Source: Acuticoccus yangtzensis
GTDB lineage: Bacteria; Pseudomonadota; Alphaproteobacteria; Rhizobiales; Amorphaceae
Length of the DNA: 64,000 nt
Direction: 5' to 3'
Assembly (NCBI RefSeq): GCF_001927245.1
Contig: NZ_MJUX01000013.1
Location: 24,106 to 88,105, forward strand
Shown: positions 18,729 to 26,803 of the stretch, piece after piece
Layout: every line of letters starts with the position of its first letter
Position numbering within the stretch: position 1 is the stretch's first letter
The notes under the pieces: model-generated
The model's database searches: none
Told to the model about the DNA's origin: nothing
Seen by the model: the letters and a program-made list of their open reading frames with translations, nothing else
Translations under genes and position numbers: made by a program

Positions 18729-19202
18729 ATGAACATCGGGCAGGCTGCGAAGGAGTCTGGTGTCAACGCCAAGATGATCCGATACTATGAAAGTATTGGC
18801 CTCATAGGCGCGGTCGAACGATCTGCTGCGGGATACCGAAGCTACGCACCAGCCGATATCCAGACCCTTCGCTTCGTAAGGCGGGCGCGTGATCTCGGCT
18901 TTTCGATCAATCAGATTGCGGAGCTGTTGAAACTCTGGGGGGACGGGTCGAGAGCGAGCGCGGACGTGAAGTCCGTTGCGCTGGCCCACATCGCAGAGCT
19001 GGAAGGCAAGATCGCGGACATGCAGGCGATGGTCTCGTCGCTGCGAAACCTCGCCTCCCACTGCTCAGGCGACGAACGCCCGGAGTGTCCGATCATCGAC
19101 GACCTTGCTGAAGCAGGGGGCGGAGCGGGCCGGCCGAATTCCCAACGCCGCGCATCGGCGTCGAAAGGCGGCCCCGCAACGAGCCCCACTACGAGCGCGT
19201 GA
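18729..19202 (+). CDS. cueR: CueR, Cu(I)-responsive MerR-family activator
   Basis: A 157-residue MerR regulator. The N-terminal winged helix reads MNIGQAAKESGVNAKMIRYYESIGL and the metal loop HCSGDERPECP places cysteines at 112 and 120, the same positions as in E. coli CueR. It should activate promoters with 19-base spacers: those at 12889-12919, 12956-12986 and 19707-19737 match. A Ser/Ala/Gly-rich tail of about 30 residues is longer than usual. Start ATG follows gggaggcggag. Confidence 0.93.
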   Translation: MNIGQAAKESGVNAKMIRYYESIGLIGAVERSAAGYRSYAPADIQTLRFVRRARDLGFSINQIAELLKLWGDGSRASADVKSVALAHIAELEGKIADMQAMVSSLRNLASHCSGDERPECPIIDDLAEAGGGAGRPNSQRRASASKGGPATSPTTSA

Positions 19203-19209
19203 GTAAATC

Positions 19210-19653
19210 GTGGCTATGGCTTTGGCGATACTCTTGTCCGTCGTACTGTTTGCCGTCTCGACGAGCGTCCACTACGCAACCTTGTGTTCGGTTTCGAGTG
19301 TACTCTCCAGGATGCCCCCGCGCCCGCACCTCGGACTGACAATCGCCATGATGGCGATCGCGTTGGCGCATGTCGTGGAGGCGACCCTCTACGCTGTCGG
19401 GTTCTGGTTAGGTGATACGGCGCTCGGCTTAGGATCCTTCAAGTCGGAAAGCGAGCTGGACTGGATGGACCACTTCTACTTCTCGCTGGTCAACTTCACG
19501 ACTCTCGGTCGTGGTGACCTGACGCCGACCGGACATCTCCGCTTCATGGCGGGCATCGAAGCCCTGCAGGGCTTCTTGTTGATCACCGCGTCAGGCTCGT
19601 TTCTATTCCAGGTAATGCGAGGCTCTGTTCCCCTCTCACGCCGCCGTCCGTGA
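19210..19653 (+). CDS. Two-helix potassium-channel-like membrane protein
   Basis: A 147-residue membrane protein with helices at about 3-20, 40-65 and 113-135. Between the last two is FSLVNFTTLGRGDLTPTGHLR, which resembles the pore and filter of Ion_trans_2 channels (normally TxGYGD), so it is probably a cation-channel-type protein of unknown selectivity. Start is GTG at 19210 or ATG at 19216. It follows cueR by seven bases and may be co-transcribed. Confidence 0.7.
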   Translation: MAMALAILLSVVLFAVSTSVHYATLCSVSSVLSRMPPRPHLGLTIAMMAIALAHVVEATLYAVGFWLGDTALGLGSFKSESELDWMDHFYFSLVNFTTLGRGDLTPTGHLRFMAGIEALQGFLLITASGSFLFQVMRGSVPLSRRRP

Positions 19654-19706
19654 ACGCGGCTCCATGTTTCACGTCCGGTTGGTCGCCTGAGATCCAAGAG
19701 TCAGTA

Positions 19707-19737
19707 TTGACCTTACCATGCTGGAAGGTTGTAGCTT
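19707..19737 (+). promoter_or_regulatory. CueR-type promoter upstream of DUF2933 and the complex-I-like operon
   Basis: TTGACC, a 19-base spacer (ttaccatgctggaaggttg) and TAGCTT. The half sites ACCTTACC/GGAAGGTT are closer to the classical CueR box than those of copA or copZ. It lies 25 bases upstream of the DUF2933-like gene. No other promoter or terminator is obvious between that gene and the nuoA-like gene at 20150. Confidence 0.8.
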
Positions 19738-19761
19738 ATTCTGGAAGTGATCTTCTAAAGG

Positions 19762-20070
19762 ATGAGGCCCATGCGCGGCGCGCCATCGTCTAATGAAATT
19801 AATATTGACCCAGAACTTGGATCTCAAAGGACTTCGAAGTCCGCAGGTAATATCGGGATGTGGGCGTGCTGCGTTGCGATGCTCGTGCCCATCGGCATAT
19901 ACTTCGCCTCCGGCGGAAGCCTGACCAGTGTGACCTCTGCAATTGGTCTGCTTGCTCCGCTGGCCCTTTGCGGTGGCATGCACTTCGTCATGCATCGCTG
20001 GCTTGGCCGCTCCTGCCACGGCGCCGCGCAGGGCGTTCCGACCGCCGAGCCTTCCCGGCGACGAGCTTAA
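19762..20070 (+). CDS. DUF2933-like small membrane protein
   Basis: A 102-residue protein with two membrane helices (about residues 31-50 and 58-75) and the segment CGGMHFVMHRWLGRSCHG, matching the DUF2933 pattern of a Cys/Met/His-containing C-terminal helix found in copper loci. Function unknown, possibly metal binding at the membrane. It stands directly behind a CueR-type promoter and 79 bases before the complex-I-like operon. Confidence 0.65.
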   Translation: MRPMRGAPSSNEINIDPELGSQRTSKSAGNIGMWACCVAMLVPIGIYFASGGSLTSVTSAIGLLAPLALCGGMHFVMHRWLGRSCHGAAQGVPTAEPSRRRA

Positions 20071-20149
20071 GCCACGACCCGCATCGTTTGCACCGGCGAG
20101 TGACCCACCCGGCGCCGTCTCGCGATCTCGCTCAATGGTTGGATAAGAT

Positions 20150-20494
20150 TTGGAAGCGCTCCTCACCGCCCTCGTTCTGACCGGCATCTTCGTCGCGCTC
20201 GTCCTGGCGGCGTACCGGGCGTCCGGCCCGCGATGTTCGCCCTGGCCGCAGCGACTTCCCTTCCTTGGCGGCGGTGAAGCCGACACGCACGCCTGGCAGC
20301 GCTACCATGTGCGCTTCTACACGATGACGCTCGTCTTCATCGCCTTCGAGATGGAGATGATGTTCATGTACCCGTGGGCGGTCGTGTTCGTCGAAGAGGG
20401 CCTGAAGGCGCTCGCCGAGATGGGGATGTTCCTGGCCATTCTCTCCCTCGGCATCCTCTATGGTTGGCGCGAAGGGATCTTCCGGTGGCAGTAG
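20150..20494 (+). CDS. nuoA: NuoA-like subunit of a complex-I-type membrane module
   Basis: A 114-residue protein with three membrane helices. The conserved NuoA core is clear: RYHVRFYTMTLVFIAFEMEMMFMYPWAV. NuoA sits at the interface of arm and membrane in complex I. The start is TTG at 20150. It is the first of eight tightly packed genes and overlaps the next by ten bases. Confidence 0.88.
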   Translation: MEALLTALVLTGIFVALVLAAYRASGPRCSPWPQRLPFLGGGEADTHAWQRYHVRFYTMTLVFIAFEMEMMFMYPWAVVFVEEGLKALAEMGMFLAILSLGILYGWREGIFRWQ

Positions 20495-21471
20495 GAGGCA
20501 CCCCGGTCTTCGTCGCCGCGGGTGGCGGTGTCCTCGGCGCAGTCGAGGCACTGCGGCTGGAGCCAGCGCTGACGCTGGTCGCGACCCCACGGGCTGCGCA
20601 GGTGCTCGTTGTGGCGGGCGAGCAGCGACCAAGCGACCGTATCGCCCTCGCGCGGATCCACGCCCAGCTTTTTGAGCCCCGCGCGACCGTGTGGTGGCGC
20701 GCCGACCGGCCGTCAGGATTCGACTTCGGCACCGGCGCGCCGGAGAGTGTGTCCGACGCTGCGGCCTTCATCAGTGCGCAGGCGACGCAGTCCGAGGGTG
20801 AGGCGATCCTGCTCGACGATGGGCCACCCAACCCGTGGGAGGGCGTCGGACCTTACGGTCAGGGCGGCAATGGCATGATGGGCGGGACACCCTACGGCCG
20901 ACCGATGGCGATGACGACCGACGACCTGCGAGATGGTTTGGCGCTCGACGCATACAGCGCGACATTCGGCCCGTATCTGACACAATGGCCGCCCGGTCTC
21001 ATCATGGAGACGACGCTCCAGGGCGACGTGATCCAGTCCGTCCGCATCGTCGAAGCGCCGCTCGCGCAGGACCTTCTCGCGGCGACGCCTCATTTGGAGC
21101 TCGCACGCCTCCTGCGGCTCCTCGAGCTTCCTGCGCTCGCCGATCGGCTCGTGCGGGCGGCGCTAGCCGATCCCGCGCGCGCCGCAGCCGGGCTGGCCCG
21201 CGCGGTCCGGTGGACAGGCCTTCTCGCCGCGATCCCGTCCGCGCTCGCCCGCGACGAGAGCGGCGGCGACGTGCGCAGTCGGACGGCGGGCCGGCTCGAC
21301 GCGCTGAGCGCCGGCCGACCCGCCGACCCGGCCGCACCCGGCGATCTCGCCGCGATGCTCATCGGCCTCGAATGGCACGAGGCGGCGCTGGTCCTGGCGA
21401 GCTTTTCCATCGACGAACTGCGCGGAGCGATCGCGTCGCCGGCCGTCCGAATGGCGAAGGGCGCCGCATGA
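20485..21471 (+). CDS. Unidentified subunit X replacing NuoB/C/D in the operon
   Basis: A 328-residue protein, soluble except for a possible N-terminal hydrophobic stretch (VFVAAGGGVLGAVEAL). A conserved-looking core contains DDGPPNPWEGVGPYGQGG, MMGGTPYGRPMAMTTDDLRDGL and WPPGLIMETTLQGDVIQ; the last faintly recalls NuoD. No CxxC or other Fe-S ligand pattern is present. The C-terminal half is Ala-rich helical. It occupies the place of NuoB-C-D between A and H, so it may cap the membrane arm. Start GTG at 20485. Confidence 0.6.
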   Translation: MAVGGTPVFVAAGGGVLGAVEALRLEPALTLVATPRAAQVLVVAGEQRPSDRIALARIHAQLFEPRATVWWRADRPSGFDFGTGAPESVSDAAAFISAQATQSEGEAILLDDGPPNPWEGVGPYGQGGNGMMGGTPYGRPMAMTTDDLRDGLALDAYSATFGPYLTQWPPGLIMETTLQGDVIQSVRIVEAPLAQDLLAATPHLELARLLRLLELPALADRLVRAALADPARAAAGLARAVRWTGLLAAIPSALARDESGGDVRSRTAGRLDALSAGRPADPAAPGDLAAMLIGLEWHEAALVLASFSIDELRGAIASPAVRMAKGAA

Positions 21472-22379
21472 GCCTCGCAGCATTCCCGTTCCTAGCGTTC
21501 TTCCTGGCGCTGGGCGCCGCGCTCGTGGTCGTCCTCGACGCCGTCGCGCGGGCGGCGCTCGCAGGCGCGCCGGCGGGGCCATACCTCGCTGGCACCTTCC
21601 GCCATGCCGCGATGCGTCTCTCCGGTCAGTTGGTGACAACCGAGGCGCCCGACCGTGCCAACTGGCGCCTCGCCCCGGCGTGGTACGGGGCGCTCGCGGC
21701 GGCGGGTCTCGCCGTTGTCCCGTTCGGCGAGGGCATGGCCCTCATCCAGCTACCCACGAGCATCGTTCTCTGGGGCGCGGTCGAGGCGCTGGTGGTGGTC
21801 GTCGTCTTCCTCCACGGGTGGTCGCCGAACGCGCCGTTCCCGCTGATCGGTGCCTACCGCTACGTCGCCACCGGCCTGCCGGTCATGCTGCCGTCGATGT
21901 TCGTTCTCATCGGCGCCGCCCTTCCGGCCCGCTCGCTCGACGTACTCGCCATCGTCGAAAGTCAGCGTGAGATGTGGAATGTCGTACGCCAGCCGCTGGG
22001 GCTGCCGCTCTTCCTCATCGTCGGCCTGTCGCTCACCTTGCGCGGGCCGATGGACTACGCCGATTCCGCCGACCTTGCCGGCGGTAGCAGCGCCGAGGAC
22101 TCCGGCCCCGCGCGGGCCATGTGGCAGGCGGCGCGGCTCGCGATGCTGGTCGCATTCTCGGCGATGGCGGCGACCGTCTTCCTCGGCGGCTACCTCGGCC
22201 CGCTGCTGCCTGGACCGCTTTGGCTCGCGCTCAAGACTGCGCTCGTCCTCGAGCTGATGGTGGCGGCAACGCACCTCCTACCAAGAATGCCGGTATCGCG
22301 GATGGTGACATTCTTGTGGGTCGTCCTCCTGCCGGTCTCCTTCCTCCACCTCCTTGCCGCGGGGCTCGTCGCGCTATGA
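21468..22379 (+). CDS. nuoH: NuoH-like membrane subunit
   Basis: A 303-residue protein with about eight membrane helices in the place and pattern of NuoH, the subunit that links the quinone site to the pumps. Features include LVTTEAPDRANWRLAPAWYG and VVRQPLGLPLFLIVGLSL. It is more divergent than the other subunits: the strongly conserved quinone-cavity loop of true NuoH is hard to find, which fits loss of quinone chemistry. Start overlaps the previous stop (ATGA). Confidence 0.72.
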   Translation: MSLAAFPFLAFFLALGAALVVVLDAVARAALAGAPAGPYLAGTFRHAAMRLSGQLVTTEAPDRANWRLAPAWYGALAAAGLAVVPFGEGMALIQLPTSIVLWGAVEALVVVVVFLHGWSPNAPFPLIGAYRYVATGLPVMLPSMFVLIGAALPARSLDVLAIVESQREMWNVVRQPLGLPLFLIVGLSLTLRGPMDYADSADLAGGSSAEDSGPARAMWQAARLAMLVAFSAMAATVFLGGYLGPLLPGPLWLALKTALVLELMVAATHLLPRMPVSRMVTFLWVVLLPVSFLHLLAAGLVAL

Positions 22380-23086
22380 CCGACGCGCTGTTCACCGGTC
22401 TCTCCGCTCTGGCGCTCTACGCCGGTTGGCGCGTCTTCCGCGTCGATTCCATGGTGCGGGCTAGCTTCTGGCTGATGATCTCGTTCATCGCCGTCGGCGG
22501 GATCGGACTCCTCCTGTCGGCGCCATACATCGGCGTCGCGACGGTCTTCATGATGGCCGTGGAGATGACCGTCATGGTGCTCTTCATGGTCATGTTCATG
22601 ATGAACCCGGCCGGCCTCAACCCGATGATGATGGTCCATCAGCACCGCTTCTCCATCGGCGTCGGGGTCGTCGCTTTCGCCGGAATGACGGCTGCGACGC
22701 TCCTCACCGACCTACCATCGAACCCTGTCGCGGCGGGCAAGGCGATTGTCCACGACCTGGGGATCGAGCTTCTGGGGGACTCGATGCTGATCTTCGAGAC
22801 CGCCGGCGTCACGTTGCTCGCGACGATGGTGGCCGCCGTCATCCTCTCCGCGCGCACGGGTCGCTTCGGCGACGCCGTCGAGGGCTCGGTCCCGCCGGGC
22901 CTCGAGCCGGGAGGGACGCCCGCGGGCCGCGTGCCGGAGAAGAGCGGCGGCCACCACCACGGCCACGGCGGACACGACCACGGCTCCCACGGCGACGGTA
23001 GGAGCGATCACGCACACCATCACGAAGGGGATGGCCACGACAGCGGCGGGCACGATCATGCCGGCGACAAGGAGAAGCACGCATGA
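22376..23086 (+). CDS. nuoJ: NuoJ-like subunit with a long His-rich tail
   Basis: A 236-residue protein. The first ~160 residues have five membrane helices and the NuoJ-type segment YIGVATVFMMAVEMTVMVLFMVMF. The last ~45 residues form a hydrophilic tail with repeated HH, HGH and HDH groups (about 18 His), typical of zinc, nickel or copper buffering tails. Such a tail is not usual in NuoJ. Start and stop overlap the neighbours by four bases. Confidence 0.82.
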   Translation: MTDALFTGLSALALYAGWRVFRVDSMVRASFWLMISFIAVGGIGLLLSAPYIGVATVFMMAVEMTVMVLFMVMFMMNPAGLNPMMMVHQHRFSIGVGVVAFAGMTAATLLTDLPSNPVAAGKAIVHDLGIELLGDSMLIFETAGVTLLATMVAAVILSARTGRFGDAVEGSVPPGLEPGGTPAGRVPEKSGGHHHGHGGHDHGSHGDGRSDHAHHHEGDGHDSGGHDHAGDKEKHA

Positions 23087-23388
23087 CGCTCGCCTCGGTT
23101 CTCATCGTTGCCGCGGGGCTCATCGGCATCGGCCTCTACGGCGCACTATCGCAGCAGTCCTTCGTCATGCTGATGATGGGGCTCGAGCTGATCATGAACG
23201 GGGCGCTTCTGGCGGTGCTCGGCTTCTGGTCGTTCGCGCTCGGCGGGATGCCGGAGGGGCAGCTCCTCGCGATCGTCATCATGGCCGTCATGGCGGTGGA
23301 GATGGCGGCCGGGTTCGCGCTCGTCGTCGCCGTTTACCGCAACCGGCAGGCGGACGTCATCGAAAGCCTCACGACGCTGAAACAATGA
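23083..23388 (+). CDS. nuoK: NuoK-like subunit
   Basis: A 101-residue protein with three membrane helices. The two conserved acidic residues of NuoK/MrpC-type antiporter subunits are present in MMGLELIMNG and MAVEMAAGFA, indicating an intact proton path. The length is normal for NuoK, and it is translationally coupled to nuoJ and nuoL. Confidence 0.88.
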   Translation: MTLASVLIVAAGLIGIGLYGALSQQSFVMLMMGLELIMNGALLAVLGFWSFALGGMPEGQLLAIVIMAVMAVEMAAGFALVVAVYRNRQADVIESLTTLKQ

Positions 23389-25289
23389 TCCTCGCCCTCG
23401 TCGTCCTCCTGCCGACGCTCGCCGGATTTGCCCTCATTGCCGCCGCGCCGGACCGGCGGGGTGAGCTCGCATTGGCCGCCGGGTTCATCCTCGGCGCCAC
23501 GCTGGCGCTCGCCGTGGCGGCGATCCTCACCGGCGATACGCTCCTCATCGTCTGGGGCAGCGGCATCGAGCTCGCCGGGCGGCTGACGCCGCTTTCGGCG
23601 ATCATGCTCATCCTCCCGCCGCTCGTCGCGCTCCCCGTCGTGGTACGCGGCGCGCTGACGGAGGAAGGGCCAGGCTTGCCGCGCATGGTCGGCCTCCTTC
23701 TCGTGTTCGTCGGCGGGATGGAGCTCGTCGTCATTGCGGACGATCTCGTCACGCTACTCGTCGGGTGGGAGGTGATCGGCGCGGCCTCGTGGGCGCTGGT
23801 CGCCCATCGCTGGCGTGATCCGGACGCCGTGACGTCCGGCATCTGGGCGTTTGTCGTCACGCGCACGGGCGACCTCGGCCTGTTCCTCGCGCTGATGGCG
23901 ACTGTCGCCGCCACCGGCTCGACCCGGCTCAATGCTCTCGGTGAGCTGACCGGCATGCCTCTCCTGCTGGTGTCAGCGGGCCTTCTGGTTTCGGCGGCGG
24001 CTAAGGCGGCGCAAGCGCCGTTCTCGCCGTGGCTGTTCCGGGCGATGGATGGACCGACTCCGGTCTCCGCGCTGCTCCACAGCGCCACGCTGGTCGCCGC
24101 CGGCGCCTACCTCGTCCTGCGCGCCGGGCCCATGCTGGGCGACGGGTTCGGGGCAGGCGCGATGGCGGTCGGCGCTACCACCGCGGTTGCCGGCGGAATC
24201 GTCGCGCTCCTCAACCTGCACGCCAAGCGGCTCCTCGCCGGATCGACCTCGGCGCATCTCGGGCTCATGTTCGTGGCGGCGGGCGCCGGATATCCGGGTG
24301 TCGCGCTCGCCCACCTCGTCACCCACGCAGCAATGAAATCGGCGCTCTTTATCGAGGCCGGCACCGCGCACGAGCTTCGCGGCACCTACGCGCTGGACCG
24401 CCTGGCCATCGGTCGTGCCGTACCGGTCCTCACCTGGATGACGCTCTTGCCCACGCTGGCGCTCGCCGGCATCCCGCCACTCGGCGCGGCGTGGAGCAAG
24501 GAGAAGATCGCTGGCGCCGCGCACGATGCCTCGACGCTCGCTACCATAGCGGTCGTCGTGGGGGGGGCACTTAGCGCCGCCTACGCGATGCGTTTCTATG
24601 TCGCCGTCTTCTCCCCCGGCCCGGACGTCGACCCCGGCCGTATCCCATCTCGTGCGGTATTAATCCTGCCGTCGGCCTTCCTCGCCGTGGTGACGCTGGC
24701 CCTATCGGTGCTGTGGATCCCCGCGGTTCCCAACACCATCGCCGATCGTCTCGGGGTTGCCCTGCCGCCCGGCTCGCTCGGCCTGTTCGCCGCCTCCATC
24801 GCGGCGATCGCGGCCGGGGCCGTCCTCGGCATCGTCATCGCCCGGCGACGCGCGGATCTAGGCCGCAATGACACTGCAGCGGCGCTCGGCGACTGGCTCG
24901 GTCTTCCGTGGCTCTTGGAGAACGCGGTGGCGCGGCCGGCCGTCGCGCTTGCCCGCGTCCTCGCCCGCATCGACGATGTCCTCGTCGACCGCGGTGTGCA
25001 CCTTGGCGCAGCGCTGTCGCGGACGATTGCCCACGTCCTTGCCCGCATCGACGACACTGTCGTCGACCGCGGCGTGCGCCTCGTCGCTGCGTTGTCACGG
25101 TGGCTCGCCAACGCGGGGGACCGCTTTGGCGAGTGGGCTACCGATAGCCTGCCCCGGTTGACCGCCTATCTCGTCGGCGCAGCCGGCGGCGGCGTGCGGC
25201 GCACGCAGACCGGGCTTTCCCACCATTATTTCGCGATCCTCGTGGCGGGCCTCGCCGTCGCGGTCGCCGTCCTCTCCTACGGAGCGTGA
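23385..25289 (+). CDS. nuoL: NuoL-like proton-translocating subunit
   Basis: A 634-residue antiporter-like subunit. The key Glu is in LLVGWEVIGAASWALV and the first Lys region in SAAAKAAQAPFSPWLFRAMDGPTPVSALLHSATLV, the most conserved block of NuoL/MrpA. A second Lys/His path follows (LVTHAAMKSALFIEAG). The C-terminal part contains two near-identical amphipathic segments, ARVLARIDDVLVDRGV and AHVLARIDDTVVDRGV, in the region of the lateral helix. Start ATG at 23385 overlaps the nuoK stop. Confidence 0.92.
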   Translation: MILALVVLLPTLAGFALIAAAPDRRGELALAAGFILGATLALAVAAILTGDTLLIVWGSGIELAGRLTPLSAIMLILPPLVALPVVVRGALTEEGPGLPRMVGLLLVFVGGMELVVIADDLVTLLVGWEVIGAASWALVAHRWRDPDAVTSGIWAFVVTRTGDLGLFLALMATVAATGSTRLNALGELTGMPLLLVSAGLLVSAAAKAAQAPFSPWLFRAMDGPTPVSALLHSATLVAAGAYLVLRAGPMLGDGFGAGAMAVGATTAVAGGIVALLNLHAKRLLAGSTSAHLGLMFVAAGAGYPGVALAHLVTHAAMKSALFIEAGTAHELRGTYALDRLAIGRAVPVLTWMTLLPTLALAGIPPLGAAWSKEKIAGAAHDASTLATIAVVVGGALSAAYAMRFYVAVFSPGPDVDPGRIPSRAVLILPSAFLAVVTLALSVLWIPAVPNTIADRLGVALPPGSLGLFAASIAAIAAGAVLGIVIARRRADLGRNDTAAALGDWLGLPWLLENAVARPAVALARVLARIDDVLVDRGVHLGAALSRTIAHVLARIDDTVVDRGVRLVAALSRWLANAGDRFGEWATDSLPRLTAYLVGAAGGGVRRTQTGLSHHYFAILVAGLAVAVAVLSYGA

Positions 25290-25293
25290 CCCG

Positions 25294-26799
25294 ATGCTGA
25301 CCCTTGCGATCCTCGTCCCGTTCGTCGGGGCCTTGGTCCTCGTGACCGCCCCCGGTTTGAGGGCAACGACCTCGCGTGCGCTCGCCGTCGCCACCGCCGC
25401 GGTGCCGCTGGCGCTCCTGTGCTTTGCATGGTCGCGCTTCAGCCTAGGCGGCACCGACTTCCAGCTCGTCGAGGAGATGGCATGGGTGCCGGCGCTCGGC
25501 GTCGCCTGGCGCGTCGGCGTTGACGGCGTGTCGCTGGCGCTGTCCCTGATGACGGGGGTCCTCTTCGTCGCCACGATCGCCTGGCCGATGGAGCAGCGCG
25601 AGCGGGAGCGCCAGTACTATGCCTGGTTCCTGTTCCTGGAAGCCGCGTCGCTTGGCCTCTTCCTCACGCTCGACCTTCTCGTCTTCTACGTGTTCTTCGA
25701 CCTCTCGCTGGTCGGCATGTTCTTCCTGATCGGCCGCTGGGGGCACGGAGAGCGGCAGGCTGCGGCGCTGAAGTTCTTCATCTACACCTTCGTCGGCTCA
25801 CTCGCGATTCTGCTCGCGATCATCGTGCTCGTCCTTCGCACCGATCCGATGACGTTCGATATGCGCGTGCTGATCGCACAGCAGCCGCTCGCCGGGGCGG
25901 GGCCGGTCGCGACGCTCGTCTTTCTCGGCTTCGTCATGGGCTTCGCGATCAAGGCGCCGCTGTTTCCGGTCCACACATGGCTACCACCGGCGCACGTCAA
26001 CGCGCCTGGGCCGGCGTCCGCCATCCTCGCCGGCGTTCTCCTCAAGATGGGCACCTACGGCATGGTCCGGATGCCGCTCCAGATGATGCGCGAAACGTTC
26101 GCGGCCTATGCGCTGCCCCTGGCTGTCGTCGCCCTCGCGTCGATCCTTTGGGGCGCGTTCGTGGCGCTCGGCCAGACCTCGATCAAGCGGCGCATCGCTT
26201 ACACGTCGGTCAACCACATGGGCTACGCGGTGCTCGGCATCGCGGCGGCGGGCGCGCTCGTCGCCGGTGAGGAGCACGCGCGCCAGCTCGCCCTCACCGG
26301 CGCGGTGGTGGAAATGGTGGCGCACGGGCTCATCACCGGCACGCTGTTCCTCCTTGCCGGCAGTATCTGGGCGCGGGCGGATACTTACGAGATGGACCGC
26401 TTCGGCGGTCTCGCCGGCGTCGCGCCGAAGCTGACGGCGGCGACGGTGGTGGCGGCCTTCGCGAGCCTCGGCCTGCCGGGCCTCGCCGGCTTTGTCGCCG
26501 AGGTGCAGATCTTCATCGGCGCTTTCGCGGTGTTCCCGTGGGTTGCGGCCGTCGGCCTCGTCGGCATCCTCATCACCGCCGCGCTGTTCCTCACGATGCT
26601 GCTGCAGGTCTTCTTCGGCGAGCGACCGGTGGAGCGGAACGCCTTTGCGGACGTCGGCCGGGTGGAGGGGGCGGTCCTCCTCGCCATCCTCGCCCTCGTC
26701 GTCGTGATCGGCGTCTATCCCGCTTGGCTCCTCGACCTCGTCAATGCCGCCACGGATAGCGCCGTCGTCGGGACCGCCACCGTCGCGCCCGGGGGCTGA
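25294..26799 (+). CDS. nuoM: NuoM-like proton-translocating subunit
   Basis: A 501-residue antiporter-like subunit with 14 predicted helices. PLFPVHTWLPPAHVNAPGPASAILAGVLLKMGTYG is the diagnostic NuoM block. The position of the essential Glu of helix 5 reads VFYVFFDLSLVGMFFLIG, that is Asp in place of Glu, a conservative change. The downstream Lys motifs look intact. It starts five bases after nuoL. Confidence 0.92.
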   Translation: MLTLAILVPFVGALVLVTAPGLRATTSRALAVATAAVPLALLCFAWSRFSLGGTDFQLVEEMAWVPALGVAWRVGVDGVSLALSLMTGVLFVATIAWPMEQRERERQYYAWFLFLEAASLGLFLTLDLLVFYVFFDLSLVGMFFLIGRWGHGERQAAALKFFIYTFVGSLAILLAIIVLVLRTDPMTFDMRVLIAQQPLAGAGPVATLVFLGFVMGFAIKAPLFPVHTWLPPAHVNAPGPASAILAGVLLKMGTYGMVRMPLQMMRETFAAYALPLAVVALASILWGAFVALGQTSIKRRIAYTSVNHMGYAVLGIAAAGALVAGEEHARQLALTGAVVEMVAHGLITGTLFLLAGSIWARADTYEMDRFGGLAGVAPKLTAATVVAAFASLGLPGLAGFVAEVQIFIGAFAVFPWVAAVGLVGILITAALFLTMLLQVFFGERPVERNAFADVGRVEGAVLLAILALVVVIGVYPAWLLDLVNAATDSAVVGTATVAPGG

Positions 26800-26803
26800 G
26801 GCG

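Noticed and set aside
20835..22379. 514-codon NuoH-like frame starting at 20835
   Set aside because: The first ~211 residues are an out-of-frame reading of subunit X; the ATG at 21468 overlapping the preceding stop gives the proper start.
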